A stretch of DNA of 64,000 bases from Bifidobacteriaceae bacterium (GCA_022651005.1 JALCQD010000004.1:1-64000), one strand, 5' to 3'. Shown: positions 18,087 through 26,882, counted from the stretch's first letter. Notes: generated from the sequence alone by a model not told the origin. Program-made: numbers and translations.

Positions 18087-18605
18087 ATGCCGCGGAGAAC
18101 TATGCAGGAAAGCGCTGTAAATTCGCAGCATGCGTCAGAAGATATTCCTGATGGTGCTCTTTCGGCAGCCCTGCAGATTGCACGGCGCGATCGCGCGCAT
18201 AATGGACGCCCTTCCCGTCCTCAGGCTCGGCGTGGGCAGTTATGGGTAGGGTCGGACGGCAAGGATTCACTCTATCTTTTGGTGGTGTCGGCCGCTGATG
18301 ACGTGGCGGACGTCATTCCTTGTGACACGATCGGCGACCTGTATTCACACGGCCCCTACATTATTGAGGCAACGCATAATCCATTGAAAGAAAAGATGCT
18401 TGCATGGCCTGAAATGGTGACGGCCATTCCCAATTCCTTTTTATATAACTATATGGGTGACGTTGCTTCTTGCATTGTGGATTCCTTGGCATCGGCAAAG
18501 AGGAAGATAGCTGCGGCGATGAGGGCGGCGGATGACGATGACGATGACGATGATGATGTCTCCGATATTCGTGAGGCCCTTCGACGGTGGCACGCCAAGA
18601 TTTAG
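18087..18605 (+). CDS. Partner protein of unknown function with PemK/MazF-like features and poly-Asp tail
   Basis: 172 residues, GGAGG seven bases before the ATG. After a basic disordered start comes RRGQLWVGSD, then LYLLVVSAADDVADVIPCDT, and later WPEMVTAIPNSFLYNYMGDV. The GQ(I/L)W opening followed by strands is reminiscent of the small beta-barrel of PemK/MazF-type proteins, but the usual catalytic pattern is not clear. Near the C-terminus nine consecutive Asp codons (about 149-157) precede a final basic helix. It is paired with the preceding gene. The function is unknown; a toxin, an anti-sigma-like or a regulatory partner are all possible. Confidence 0.6.
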   Translation: MPRRTMQESAVNSQHASEDIPDGALSAALQIARRDRAHNGRPSRPQARRGQLWVGSDGKDSLYLLVVSAADDVADVIPCDTIGDLYSHGPYIIEATHNPLKEKMLAWPEMVTAIPNSFLYNYMGDVASCIVDSLASAKRKIAAAMRAADDDDDDDDDVSDIREALRRWHAKI

Positions 18606-18797
18606 TACATTTTCCCGTCAGCCTTGGTACCTATAGCACACCTAAACTGAGAATTTTCTGAAACCTCCGAAAAACTTAGCCTGTATCGGCGTGTTTCTTC
18701 GTCTGTCTAGCATAAACTTCTCTCCTAGAGAAGAAGTGCGATGCCGCGGGCTCTGTGCCAAGCGGCATCTCTGCGCGGTGTTGTGGAAGGCAGAATC

Positions 18798-19538
18798 ATG
18801 GGAGAAACGGGCTTTTGCCCCAATTGCGGGTCATTCACCATTGGGATGACTCCGTTTTGCGTCAATTGTGGCGCTCGCCTTGAGTCTTCTGAAAAACTGC
18901 GTCAGTATGGCAGTGTCGATGCAACTCTCATCGGCGGTTCCGGACTTTCGAGGCTCGGTGTGGCTCCGTCCCGCGTCTCTGCTGTGACGCTTTCTCCGTC
19001 CGGAAATATCTCTCATAAGGCAACGCCGCAGAAGGCCGCGCATCGTGCACCACAAAGGCCCTTCGCCTGGCGAAAGCTCATCCTCCTCTCTGTCATTTTC
19101 GCTTCCCTCCTTGCCGTGAGCGCCGGAGTGGGGGGAATTTACATGGTCTCGCATCGTAATGATGCGGCCGTCGCAAGTTGTCAGCAGGCGACGGATCATC
19201 TGCTCGACGCTAACGACGCGCTCAAGGGTGCGGTGATGGGCGCTCAGAGCCTCACGGCCACCGAGACCGAACTGGTGCTGGGAACTCCCGAATTGGCCTC
19301 ATGGCAACAGCTGGAGAGCAATGCTCCCACAGCGGCTGCAGTTCCTCAATGCGCTTCGATCGCATCAGTAACCGGTCTTCATGCCGCTACGTCCTCAGCC
19401 AGCGCCTCCGCCAAGCATCTCGGGGCCTATGCCACGCAGCTCAACGCCTCGACCGCGTCGCTGCGTAACCTCATCTCGACGCAAGAAATTCTGGCAAGGA
19501 GCCAGACAGCCGCCGCTATTACTCAATCGCAGGAGTAG
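18798..19538 (+). CDS. Zinc-ribbon membrane protein
   Basis: 246 residues from ATG 18798 (GGAAGG upstream). The N-terminus carries a zinc ribbon, CPNCGSF...PFCVNCGARL (two CxxC pairs), then a polar linker, one membrane helix (about 100-122, LILLSVIFASLLAVSAGVGGIYMV) and an Ala/Ser-rich extracytoplasmic helical domain. This layout is common among actinobacterial zinc_ribbon_2 membrane proteins of unknown role. The gene is convergent with the SRAP gene, only eight bases apart. Confidence 0.78.
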   Translation: MGETGFCPNCGSFTIGMTPFCVNCGARLESSEKLRQYGSVDATLIGGSGLSRLGVAPSRVSAVTLSPSGNISHKATPQKAAHRAPQRPFAWRKLILLSVIFASLLAVSAGVGGIYMVSHRNDAAVASCQQATDHLLDANDALKGAVMGAQSLTATETELVLGTPELASWQQLESNAPTAAAVPQCASIASVTGLHAATSSASASAKHLGAYATQLNASTASLRNLISTQEILARSQTAAAITQSQE

Positions 19539-19546
19539 TCACGTAG

Positions 19547-20212
19547 CTACTGCAGTGGCGTTGGCTGCGGCTGTATCAACTCAGGACCGTCTCCGCGCAG
19601 TGTGTCCACCGGATAAATCTCCAGTTTCGCCGATTCTTTGCTGCTGGCTGTCAATACCCGCGGAATCACCGTTTCTCCGTCGACGTGTGGGTCCAGCCAC
19701 TCATCCACGAGTGAATCTGCCACAATGACAGGCATGCGCGGATGAATCTCGGCAGGGGCACCCTCCGAATCACGTGTGATGATGGTTGCGGTGAGCTCCC
19801 AGGGAGAGTTGGAGTCCGCTCGCCACCACGAATACAGCCCCGCAAGCAGCAGGAGCTGACCCTCCGTGTGGAAGTAATGCGGGGTGCGATCCTTCCACTC
19901 GTAATAACCTGTGGCCGGAATGATCGCCCGCATGGCATGCGCGGAATCGCGATATGTGGGCTTATCGAGTATGGACTCGACGCGTGCATTGAACGTGGGG
20001 TATTCGAGTGGCTTGGTTTTCCCCCATGCGGGTATGAGCGACCAGAAGGCACTCGCGAGGCGGCGCTTGCCATCTCGGCCGTCGAGCAGAATCTGAATCT
20101 GCTGTGTGGGACTAATATTCCACGATTTCTCGGGCAGTGGGTTCACGATGGTGGCACCGAAGCGCGCGGCCACTGTGGCCGCATCCCAGCTGACGACGAA
20201 TCTTCCGCACAT
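19547..20212 (-). CDS. SRAP-family (YedK/HMCES) abasic-site DNA-protein crosslink protein
   Basis: 221 residues. SRAP proteins use a Cys exposed after Met removal to trap abasic sites in single-stranded DNA. The start is therefore set at MCGRFV (20212), where Cys is residue 2, and not at the ATG three codons upstream. Other conserved elements are PTQ, WSLIPAW, NARVESI, RAIIPATGYYEW and HPRMPVI, giving the Asn, Glu and His of the active site. The start is seven bases after a TACAAT box on this strand (20220-20225), so the mRNA is probably leaderless. The family is often annotated as SOS response-associated peptidase. Confidence 0.93.
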   Translation of the reverse strand: MCGRFVVSWDAATVAARFGATIVNPLPEKSWNISPTQQIQILLDGRDGKRRLASAFWSLIPAWGKTKPLEYPTFNARVESILDKPTYRDSAHAMRAIIPATGYYEWKDRTPHYFHTEGQLLLLAGLYSWWRADSNSPWELTATIITRDSEGAPAEIHPRMPVIVADSLVDEWLDPHVDGETVIPRVLTASSKESAKLEIYPVDTLRGDGPELIQPQPTPLQ

Positions 20213-20291
20213 GCGTGTCATTGTAACGGCATTTGTCTCCGTAGCAGCCTCATGGCGGTAAAATCACGAAAAGAAGAGGCTGTAAGTTGTT

Positions 20292-21590
20292 GTGAGTGTG
20301 GCGGTTAAGAGCGCGAAGGAGCGTCTTATGGTGTATGCGAAAACTGATCTTCCCTTTCTGCGGCGTGATCTTCATCAGCACGCCGAGCCAGGTTTCTGTG
20401 AGATTCGCACGGCGAGCATTCTCGAGGAAAAGCTTGAAACGCTTCCGGTGACGATTCTCAAGGGCGAAGAGATTCAAGACCGTTCTGCCATAGTGAATTA
20501 TCCGAGCGATGCCGAGCTCAACCATTGGTATGACCTCGCGGTCACGGGTGGCATTGAGGAGCCAAGGGCGAGATATTTTAGAGATCACGGAACGGCCATG
20601 ATCGTGGTGATGAAGGGCAATAGGCCCGGACCCACGTGGGGCTTGCGCGCTGATATCGATGCCTTGCGCCTGGAAGAACCGACGGATCACTCGCACCTTC
20701 CTGCACGACTGGGATTCAATTCACGCACGGGAGCGATGCACGCCTGCGGCCACGATGCGCATATGAGCATTGCCGTGGGGCTGCTGGAGTCTCTCGCCAC
20801 TACGGGTTGTGATTTCGCTGGAACGCTCAAGGTGGTTTTCCAGCCCGCCGAAGAGGGCGTGCGCGGAGCGGATACGATTTTGCGCACGGGCGCCACCGAC
20901 GACGTCACGACGATGCTCGGACTGCATGTGGACGGGCCGTCGCCCATTGGAGAGGTGACGGCGAGCACGGTGGGCGGCATGGCGGTCAACGGTTTCCTGG
21001 TCGAATTCCAGGGAAAGACATCCCACGCGTCCATGGCGCCCGAGCAGGGCCGCAACGCACTGCTAGCTGCCGCGGCGGCGTCATTGGGAATCATGGCATT
21101 GCCGAGGTTCGGTACCGCCGATACACGTCTCAACGTGGGAGTGCTGCACGCGGGAGATGCCGTCAACATCGTTCCCGCTCATGCCACCATGGAGGCCGAA
21201 GCACGCGCCACTGATGACGACGTGCTTGAGGATTTAGTGAGCCGCGTGGAACAAGTTCTCGATGGAACCGCCTCCGCGTACGGGGTATCGGTGAAGCGCT
21301 CAATCATGGGTCATGCTGTGACGGTTCGTCCCGATGCCGACCTCGTCGACGCTATCGCTGCCGTGGCAGCTGCGACGCAGGGTGTGACCGAGGTGAAGCG
21401 TACCGCTCCCATGGGCGCCAGCGACGACGCGAGTCTGTTCATCCGCAATACTCAAAAGCATGGCGGCCAGGGAGCGTTCATCATGGTGGGTGCGAACAGT
21501 CCGGCACCGCATCACAACAATTACTTCGATGTGGACGAACAGGCCATCGCCATTGGCGAAGGCGTGTTGGAACGCCTTATCCGCGGATGA
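20292..21590 (+). CDS. M20 family amidohydrolase (N-acyl amino acid/hippurate hydrolase type)
   Basis: 432 residues. Metal ligands and catalytic residues of M20D enzymes are visible: WGLRADIDAL, HACGHDAHM, FQPAEEGVRGA, LGLHVDG and, at the C-terminus, PAPHHNNYFDVDE. A lid/dimer domain lies between (about 215-330). It hydrolyses N-acylated amino acids or indole-amino acid conjugates in the cytoplasm. An insertion after residue 65 (YPSDAELNHWYDLAV) lengthens the first domain relative to many homologues. GTG 20292 is assumed with AGAAGAGG about 12 bases upstream; GTG 20298 is an alternative. Confidence 0.9.
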   Translation: MSVAVKSAKERLMVYAKTDLPFLRRDLHQHAEPGFCEIRTASILEEKLETLPVTILKGEEIQDRSAIVNYPSDAELNHWYDLAVTGGIEEPRARYFRDHGTAMIVVMKGNRPGPTWGLRADIDALRLEEPTDHSHLPARLGFNSRTGAMHACGHDAHMSIAVGLLESLATTGCDFAGTLKVVFQPAEEGVRGADTILRTGATDDVTTMLGLHVDGPSPIGEVTASTVGGMAVNGFLVEFQGKTSHASMAPEQGRNALLAAAAASLGIMALPRFGTADTRLNVGVLHAGDAVNIVPAHATMEAEARATDDDVLEDLVSRVEQVLDGTASAYGVSVKRSIMGHAVTVRPDADLVDAIAAVAAATQGVTEVKRTAPMGASDDASLFIRNTQKHGGQGAFIMVGANSPAPHHNNYFDVDEQAIAIGEGVLERLIRG

Positions 21591-21618
21591 GGCGAACCAT
21601 TCGAACCGCTATTCCATA

Positions 21619-21666
21619 AAATGGCCTCCCAGCGCCCTGTTGGATGCGCTGGGAGGCCATTTATTG
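21619..21666. terminator. Bidirectional intrinsic terminator
   Basis: AAATGGCCTCCCAGCGC (21619-21635) and GCGCTGGGAGGCCATTT (21646-21662) are exact complements around a 10-base loop. It sits between the convergent M20 gene and rpmE2. Confidence 0.9.
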
Positions 21667-21712
21667 CGCCGCTCATGGTCGGCGCGTGGGGTACGTCCGT
21701 AAACGTACTTGC

Positions 21713-21970
21713 TTACTTGCGGCCGTAGCGAGCGTTGAACTTGCTAACCTGGCCGGCCGTATCAAGAACGGTGCGCTTGCCGGTATAGAACGGATGGCTT
21801 GCAGAGGAAACGTCCACGTCCACAAGTGGGTAGGTGTTGCCGTCCTCCCATTCGATGGTCTGCTGCACGCGCTGTGAACCCGTCAGCGTGGAGGCCATGA
21901 GGAATGACTTGCCGGCCGTCTTGTCCCTGAAAACCACCGGACCGTAATTTGGATGAATGTTCTTCTGCAT
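21713..21970 (-). CDS. rpmE2: 50S ribosomal protein L31 type B
   Basis: 85 residues beginning [16 protein letters not shown] and including ASHPFYTGK, the hallmarks of L31. The zinc-binding CxxC of the type A form is absent, so this is the zinc-independent paralogue that replaces the zinc form when zinc is short. GAGG lies seven bases before the ATG. A Zur-like palindrome upstream supports zinc control. In actinobacteria these genes are classical Zur targets; here the link is from the motif. Confidence 0.95.
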   Translation of the reverse strand: MQKNIHPNYGPVVFRDKTAGKSFLMASTLTGSQRVQQTIEWEDGNTYPLVDVDVSSASHPFYTGKRTVLDTAGQVSKFNARYGRK

Positions 21971-22032
21971 GGTTGCCTCGTTTCTTGTGCCAGTATCTAA
22001 CACTGCCTTCAACAAAAAAACATCGTAATTAT

Positions 22033-22047
22033 TGATAATCATTATCG
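22033..22047 (-). promoter_or_regulatory. Zur-type operator upstream of rpmE2
   Basis: GATAAT-C-ATTATC (22034-22046) is a perfect palindrome within TGATAATCATTATCG, matching the general shape of Zur/Fur boxes. It lies 63 bases upstream of the rpmE2 start. The neighbouring HAD gene on the plus strand begins 83 bases away and may also be affected. Confidence 0.7.
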
Positions 22048-22129
22048 AAAATAGCGATTAGCGTAATTTGGAATGAAAGAATCATGGCGGCACCCTGAAC
22101 AAAATCAGAAACTCTGAGAGAATGGCAGC

Positions 22130-22804
22130 ATGAACTCTTCGCCTATGACTCACGCGCGTGCGGTAGTGGCCGGCACCGTCTCAAACGTCATCTTCGACTT
22201 TGGCAATGTCCTGGTGGACTGGGATCCGACTGCCGCTCTCGTGGGCAGATACAACACTCGCGATATTACTTGGTTCCTATGGGGAGATGGCGGGTACTTT
22301 AGCGAAGGCAACAATCGCACCAATGAGGGTGACGCCTTAGAGGACGTTCTACCTGATCTCAGAGTACGCGGTGGAGAGAAGGCGGCGGAGATGTTCCAAT
22401 GGTATTGGAATCATGCAGCTGACGCGATTAAAGGCAATCAACTCGGTGCGCGGCAACTCGTCGAAGACGTCAAAGCAGCGGGCGTTCATGTCTATGGCCT
22501 GTCGAATTGGCCTGCGCCGACTTTTGACGCGGCTTTCCAAAAGTTCTCAATCTTTTCCGAAATGGAAGACATAGTGATCTCTGGGCGTGTGAAAATGCGG
22601 AAACCGCAAGCAAGTATTTATGAACTCGCGCTGCACCAATTTGGGATCGTGGCATCGCAGACGATGTTCATTGATGATTCTCCGCGCAATGTCACCGCTG
22701 CTCGTGACGTGGGAATGCAGGCATTACACTTCGACGGTGATCCTTACCATGTGCGTGCGGAACTCATCGCCAAAGGGCTCGCGATTCCGGCGATTGCAGC
22801 ATGA
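22130..22804 (+). CDS. HAD-superfamily hydrolase (subclass IA)
   Basis: 224 residues. Motif I is IFDFGNVLVDWD (nucleophile Asp), motif II GLSNW, motif III Lys in KMRKPQASIY, and motif IV FIDDSPRN. This is a cytoplasmic phosphatase of the HAD-IA type, similar to epoxide hydrolase-like and YihX-like proteins. The stop codon overlaps the ATG of the HD gene by four bases (ATGA), so translation is coupled with the next two genes. Confidence 0.92.
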   Translation: MNSSPMTHARAVVAGTVSNVIFDFGNVLVDWDPTAALVGRYNTRDITWFLWGDGGYFSEGNNRTNEGDALEDVLPDLRVRGGEKAAEMFQWYWNHAADAIKGNQLGARQLVEDVKAAGVHVYGLSNWPAPTFDAAFQKFSIFSEMEDIVISGRVKMRKPQASIYELALHQFGIVASQTMFIDDSPRNVTAARDVGMQALHFDGDPYHVRAELIAKGLAIPAIAA

Positions 22805-23343
22805 GAGCGAAGAAAAGCGTCGCGATTCGCCGCGCCATCGACGACTACGGTTCTGAGATACTCGCAAATCCTCACATGGAAATCGAGCGGCACAGTCTGC
22901 AGCATGGCACTGTCACCACGTATGATCACTCGTTACGAGTGGCACGTCTGAGCGTTCGCATTGCGTTGTTTTTTCACGTCTGGGCACACGTCGACCGGAG
23001 TTCGCTTGTGAGGGCGGCGCTCCTGCATGACTACTTTCTTTACGATTGGCACGACAGCGAACCCTGGCACCGACTCCACGGCTTCCGCCACGGAGGATTC
23101 GCGGTACGTAATGCGCAGAGGGATTTCGAGCTCACTGCTATTGAGAGCAATGCCATTGCCCGCCATATGTTCCCTTTGACGCCAATACCGCCGAAATATC
23201 TTGAAGGCGTCATCGTATCAGTCGCCGACAAAATCAGCGCAACGCAGGAGACGCTCTCGCCACAAAGATTTCGCACACTCCATATCGCCCACATGATTGG
23301 CGTCATTCATACTCGATTTACACACCAAGGATTTCATTCATGA
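22801..23343 (+). CDS. HD-domain metal-dependent phosphohydrolase
   Basis: 180 residues. The HD pattern is visible as YDHSLRVARLSVRIA, then RAALLHDYFLYDWHD (HD pair) and a later NAIARHMFP histidine and VADKI aspartate. These proteins cleave phosphoester bonds of nucleotides or similar compounds. It is joined by ATGA overlaps to both the upstream HAD gene and the downstream CmpB-like gene, giving three coupled genes. The small size and absence of other domains suggest a stand-alone hydrolase of unknown substrate. Confidence 0.88.
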   Translation: MRAKKSVAIRRAIDDYGSEILANPHMEIERHSLQHGTVTTYDHSLRVARLSVRIALFFHVWAHVDRSSLVRAALLHDYFLYDWHDSEPWHRLHGFRHGGFAVRNAQRDFELTAIESNAIARHMFPLTPIPPKYLEGVIVSVADKISATQETLSPQRFRTLHIAHMIGVIHTRFTHQGFHS

Positions 23344-24125
23344 CCGCACTCGCCGCTCTCCTTTTCTGCGAGAAACTCTTCCTCTGGTTTGTCTTTTACA
23401 GCTTCTGTGGCTGGGTCTATGAAACAGTGCTTATCTCGGTGCAGCAGCGCCATTTCGTCAATCGCGGCTTCCTCAACGGGCCGTATTGCCCGATCTACGG
23501 TGCAGGCGCCATCGCCATCTACCTGCTGCTATGGGACGTATCGAATCCCTTTGCGCTCTTTGTGGCAGGCGGTGTGGTGGCGTGCATTCTCGAATACGTG
23601 ACGTCCTACGTTCTCGAGAAAGCGTTTGGCGCTCGCTGGTGGGATTATTCGCAACGACCCTTTAATCTCAACGGACGCACATGCCTGGGAGCGGCTGTTG
23701 TCTTCGGCGCATTTTCACTCGTCTTTGTCAAGGTTGTGCACCCGCCTGTTATGGCAGTTACGGACATGATTCCTATGACTGTGCTGCACATTCTTGCTAT
23801 CGCCTTTGTGGTGATACTGGGAGCGGACACGACTGTCACCATCGCAGGTCTCGTTGGCTTCTCGGAAAGGGTGCAGGCCGCCGTCGACGCGGTCACCGTG
23901 GCCGTCGAGAAGCTCAAGACTCAGACCTCGGAACGCGCTGCAGATGCCACAGCACACAATGCCGAGGTGTTGCGCAGTGCCTCCGCTATACGCGATGCGG
24001 TGGTGCAACGGCTCACTGTGCAGCAGCGCCGCATGTTGCATGCCTTCCCTCAGCTGAATTTGCCGGATCGCTCCGATCTCATTCCTCGCCTCCGAGAGCT
24101 CATTGACAAGCGGCACAGGCGTTAA
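23340..24125 (+). CDS. CmpB-family membrane protein with C-terminal coiled-coil extension
   Basis: 261 residues. The N-terminal 180 residues are membrane helices with the same motifs as the protein at 11920: FLWFVFYSFCGWVYETVL, NRGFLNGPYCPIYGAGA, LEYVTSYVLEKAF and WWDYSQRPFNLNGR. Unlike that paralogue it adds about 75 charged, heptad-like residues (KLKTQTSERAADATAHNAEV...) that are probably cytoplasmic. Its ATG overlaps the HD gene stop. The family function is not established. Confidence 0.85.
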   Translation: MTALAALLFCEKLFLWFVFYSFCGWVYETVLISVQQRHFVNRGFLNGPYCPIYGAGAIAIYLLLWDVSNPFALFVAGGVVACILEYVTSYVLEKAFGARWWDYSQRPFNLNGRTCLGAAVVFGAFSLVFVKVVHPPVMAVTDMIPMTVLHILAIAFVVILGADTTVTIAGLVGFSERVQAAVDAVTVAVEKLKTQTSERAADATAHNAEVLRSASAIRDAVVQRLTVQQRRMLHAFPQLNLPDRSDLIPRLRELIDKRHRR

Positions 24126-24142
24126 AAGTAAATTAGACAGTT

Positions 24143-24769
24143 TTAGATAGCGATGGAATCAGCTGCTCGAGTTTCGGCCGAATGAAGGTATTCGCTGATG
24201 CAGCCGGCTCGCAGCAGTAGTCCGTTGATGCCATCCTCGATGTAGCGGCGGAGATTTTCGATTTCAGCCTCGAGCGGAACGGTTGATTCCTCGGCCGGGT
24301 CCTGATCAAGATACGTCTTCAGCTCACGCAGAAGGGCAGAGCTGAGCATGCGTTGCAGGAAGACGCAATAGGCAGTGGTGATCGGCAAATGCTCCCGTTC
24401 GCCCAGATCCGTAAAGATGACTCCAATCATCTCCGAGATATGTGCCTCGATGACGTCTTCAGGAGCGTTGCGCTCGTCGATTTCGAGCGCTTTGCGATAA
24501 AACCGACGATTGGCACTGAAATACTCCATCATGCGGCGAAGAGTGCTGGGCCAATTTCGGTACGACGTGCAGTTAGGTGCCACCTCCGTCACTTCGACGC
24601 GGTAAATCCACTCGAGAACGTCGTATTTGTCTCGGAAGTAATCATAAAAAGTTTGCCGGCGGCGTAACCCGGCCGCTTCAACTATGTCGGAAACAGTGAT
24701 GGCGCTGAAGTCCTGGACGGTCACCAAATACTTGGTGGCCCTTGCAATATCACGCTTTGTCTGGCACAT
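24143..24769 (-). CDS. TetR/AcrR-family regulator
   Basis: 208 residues. The N-terminal DNA-binding part reads AITVSDIVEAAGLRRRQTFYDYFRDKYDVLEWIYR (about 23-57), typical of TetR proteins of the DhaS/TetR_C_8 type. A helical effector domain follows. GGAAG lies just before the ATG. The gene is divergent from the NmrA-like oxidoreductase gene at 24902 (132 bases between starts), whose expression it probably controls, as TetR genes often do for a divergent reductase. Confidence 0.85.
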   Translation of the reverse strand: MCQTKRDIARATKYLVTVQDFSAITVSDIVEAAGLRRRQTFYDYFRDKYDVLEWIYRVEVTEVAPNCTSYRNWPSTLRRMMEYFSANRRFYRKALEIDERNAPEDVIEAHISEMIGVIFTDLGEREHLPITTAYCVFLQRMLSSALLRELKTYLDQDPAEESTVPLEAEIENLRRYIEDGINGLLLRAGCISEYLHSAETRAADSIAI

Positions 24770-24856
24770 CTTCCGCTCCCGATCTCATTTCCCGTCCGCG
24801 GTCCGGACACCACAGCAGCATTGTCCGTTCCTTCGCAGAGCCTACCCATCTAGCCT

Positions 24857-24886
24857 GAAATTGTTCACGAAGAAATTGTTCACAAA
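24857..24886 (+). repeat. Direct repeat in the tetR-nmrA intergenic region
   Basis: GAAATTGTTCACGAA (24857-24871) is followed at once by GAAATTGTTCACAAA (24872-24886), 14 of 15 bases the same. It lies just before the Shine-Dalgarno sequence of the NmrA-like gene. It could be an operator for the divergent TetR protein or a recent slip duplication. Confidence 0.5.
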
Positions 24887-24901
24887 GAAAAGAAGGACAT
24901 G

Positions 24902-25543
24902 ATGAGCACAGTACTTATTTTGGGTGCCAACGGTCACATCGCGCAGCTCGCCGAAAAACAGTTGATTTCCGAGACGAATCACACGCTGAGACTCTTTGCT
25001 CGTAAGGCTCGTCGCGTGAAGGTTATCGATTCGGCTCGCGAATCCGTCATTGAGGGAGACGCTACCGACGCCGACGCCGTAAAAGCGGCAGCTGCGGGTG
25101 CCGACATTGTCTACGCCAACCTTGGCAATGGCAGTATCGAGCAGCAGGCTCGTGCTGTGGTGAAGGGCCTGGATGAAGCGGGGGTCAAGCGCCTCATCTG
25201 GATCTCAACACTGGGAATCTATGACGAAGTTCCGGGAGCTTTCGGAAAGTGGAACCATCAGATGCTCGACGGCGGCTACCTCGAAACGTACGAAGCAGCG
25301 GCAAAAGTCATCGAAGGCTCGGATCTTGATTACACCATCATCCGTCCCGCATGGCTGTCCAACAAGGATATCGTGAGCTACGAGACCACGCAGAAGGGCG
25401 AATCGTTCAAGGGGACCGAGGTGTCCCGCAAGTCCATCGCAGATCTTGTGGTGAAGCTCATCAACGATCCGACTAAAGAAATTGGTCATTCGCTGGGCGT
25501 TAATCAGCCCAATACGGATGGCTCCAAGCCGTCGTTCTATTAG
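24902..25543 (+). CDS. NAD(P)H-binding NmrA/SDR-like oxidoreductase
   Basis: 213 residues. The N-terminus STVLILGANGHIAQLAEKQL has the GANGHIA Rossmann motif of atypical SDRs. RLIWISTLGIYDEVPG, DLDYTIIRPAWLSN and KSIADLVVKLIND follow, as in NAD(P)H-binding YwnB/Ycf39-like proteins. Divergence from a TetR gene is typical for stress- or electrophile-induced reductases of this kind. ATG 24902 is four bases after AGAAGGA; ATG 24899 is too close to it. Confidence 0.85.
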   Translation: MSTVLILGANGHIAQLAEKQLISETNHTLRLFARKARRVKVIDSARESVIEGDATDADAVKAAAAGADIVYANLGNGSIEQQARAVVKGLDEAGVKRLIWISTLGIYDEVPGAFGKWNHQMLDGGYLETYEAAAKVIEGSDLDYTIIRPAWLSNKDIVSYETTQKGESFKGTEVSRKSIADLVVKLINDPTKEIGHSLGVNQPNTDGSKPSFY

Positions 25544-25586
25544 AGAGCGAGCGGGAAGAGTGGGGATTGCGAGATAACCTGTGCCC

Positions 25587-26882
25587 GTGCACACTAGTAT
25601 GCCTCTCAACATGAACGACAATGAGCCGCTGGCCTACCGCATGCGTCCGCGCAAGATCGAGGACGTGGTGGGGCAGCGGCACCTGGTGGGACCTGGGAAG
25701 CCCATCGCCATGATGGTGGCCGCCCACCAACTCAGTTCCATGATTCTGTATGGGCCTCCGGGCACAGGGAAAACGAGCATCGCCAGCGCCATCGCAGGTT
25801 CCACGAAATACCCTCTCCGAATGTTCAACGCAGCAAACGGAACCATGAAGGATCTCAAGGAAATCGCTGATGAATCCTTCACAACGCCCGTCGTTCTGTT
25901 GCTCGACGAGATTCATCGCCTCGACCGCGTCAAACAGGATTACCTTCTCTCGTTCATCGAATCGGGGCAGCTCATCGTGGTGGGTGCCACCACCGAAAAT
26001 CCTTATCTCAACGTGGCTCCAGCGCTGCGCTCGCGACTCATCATCTATGAGGTGTTCCCTCTTAAGCCCGACGATGTGTTCACCGCACTGAAACGAGCAT
26101 TGGGAGACGCGGAACGTGGCCTTGGCGATAGGGGCGTTAACTGCACGGATGACGTTTTGCATTGGCTCGCGGAACGTACCAACGGTGACGTTCGGCTGGC
26201 GCTCAATTCTCTTGAGATTGTTGTGAAATCGGGTTCACCGGTGGACGAGGAGCATCTCTCCGACATCATCAGCAATAATAACTTCGACATGGATGCCGCC
26301 GAAGACATGCACTACGACACTATCTCCGCTTTCCACGAATCCGTGAAGGGCTCAGACGTGGACGCGAGCCTGTACTACTTGGCCGTGCTCATTCAGGCGG
26401 GTGACATGGAATCGATCATCCGTCGTCTTACGGTTCTGCTGTTTGAGGACATCGAGCTCATCGACATTGGCATGTGGGGCGATGTGCTCGAGGCCCTACG
26501 GGTGGCGCGAGAGGTGGGCTTTCCCAAGGCGAAATACATCCTTTCCACTGTCACCATCGCGATGGCACTCGTTCCCAAGACGAATTCCGCGCAGGTGGCA
26601 ATTGACGCTGCTCTCGAGGATGCCAAAAACAACAAGCTGCATCCCGCTCCCAAGTTCACGCAGGATTTTCATTACAAGGGACATGAGGCGTTGGGGCGTG
26701 GAGTGGGATTCAAGAACCCTCACGATTTTCCACATCATTTTGTGGCGCAGCAATATCTGCCGGAGTCGCTCCGTGATCGTGTGTATTACAAGCCCGACGC
26801 GGACGCCGAGGAGCGCTTCAAAAAGATGCACGAGCGGTTGCATGAGATGTTGTATGGACACACTGGCGAAGCTGCGGTCTAA
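25587..26882 (+). CDS. rarA: Replication-associated recombination protein A (AAA+ ATPase)
   Basis: About 431 residues. An AAA+ clamp-loader-like ATPase that acts at stalled replication forks. Walker A is GPPGTGKTSIA, Walker B VLLLDEIHRLD, sensor 1 is in VGATTENP with the family signature PYLNVAPALRSR, and the C-terminal MgsA domain ends ...YLPESLRDRVYYKPD. The start is taken as GTG 25587, six bases after TAACCT (25575-25580), with no Shine-Dalgarno sequence; ATG 25611 (MNDNEPLAYRMRP) is the other candidate. A 17-bp inverted repeat overlaps the stop codon. Confidence 0.95.
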   Translation: MHTSMPLNMNDNEPLAYRMRPRKIEDVVGQRHLVGPGKPIAMMVAAHQLSSMILYGPPGTGKTSIASAIAGSTKYPLRMFNAANGTMKDLKEIADESFTTPVVLLLDEIHRLDRVKQDYLLSFIESGQLIVVGATTENPYLNVAPALRSRLIIYEVFPLKPDDVFTALKRALGDAERGLGDRGVNCTDDVLHWLAERTNGDVRLALNSLEIVVKSGSPVDEEHLSDIISNNNFDMDAAEDMHYDTISAFHESVKGSDVDASLYYLAVLIQAGDMESIIRRLTVLLFEDIELIDIGMWGDVLEALRVAREVGFPKAKYILSTVTIAMALVPKTNSAQVAIDAALEDAKNNKLHPAPKFTQDFHYKGHEALGRGVGFKNPHDFPHHFVAQQYLPESLRDRVYYKPDADAEERFKKMHERLHEMLYGHTGEAAV

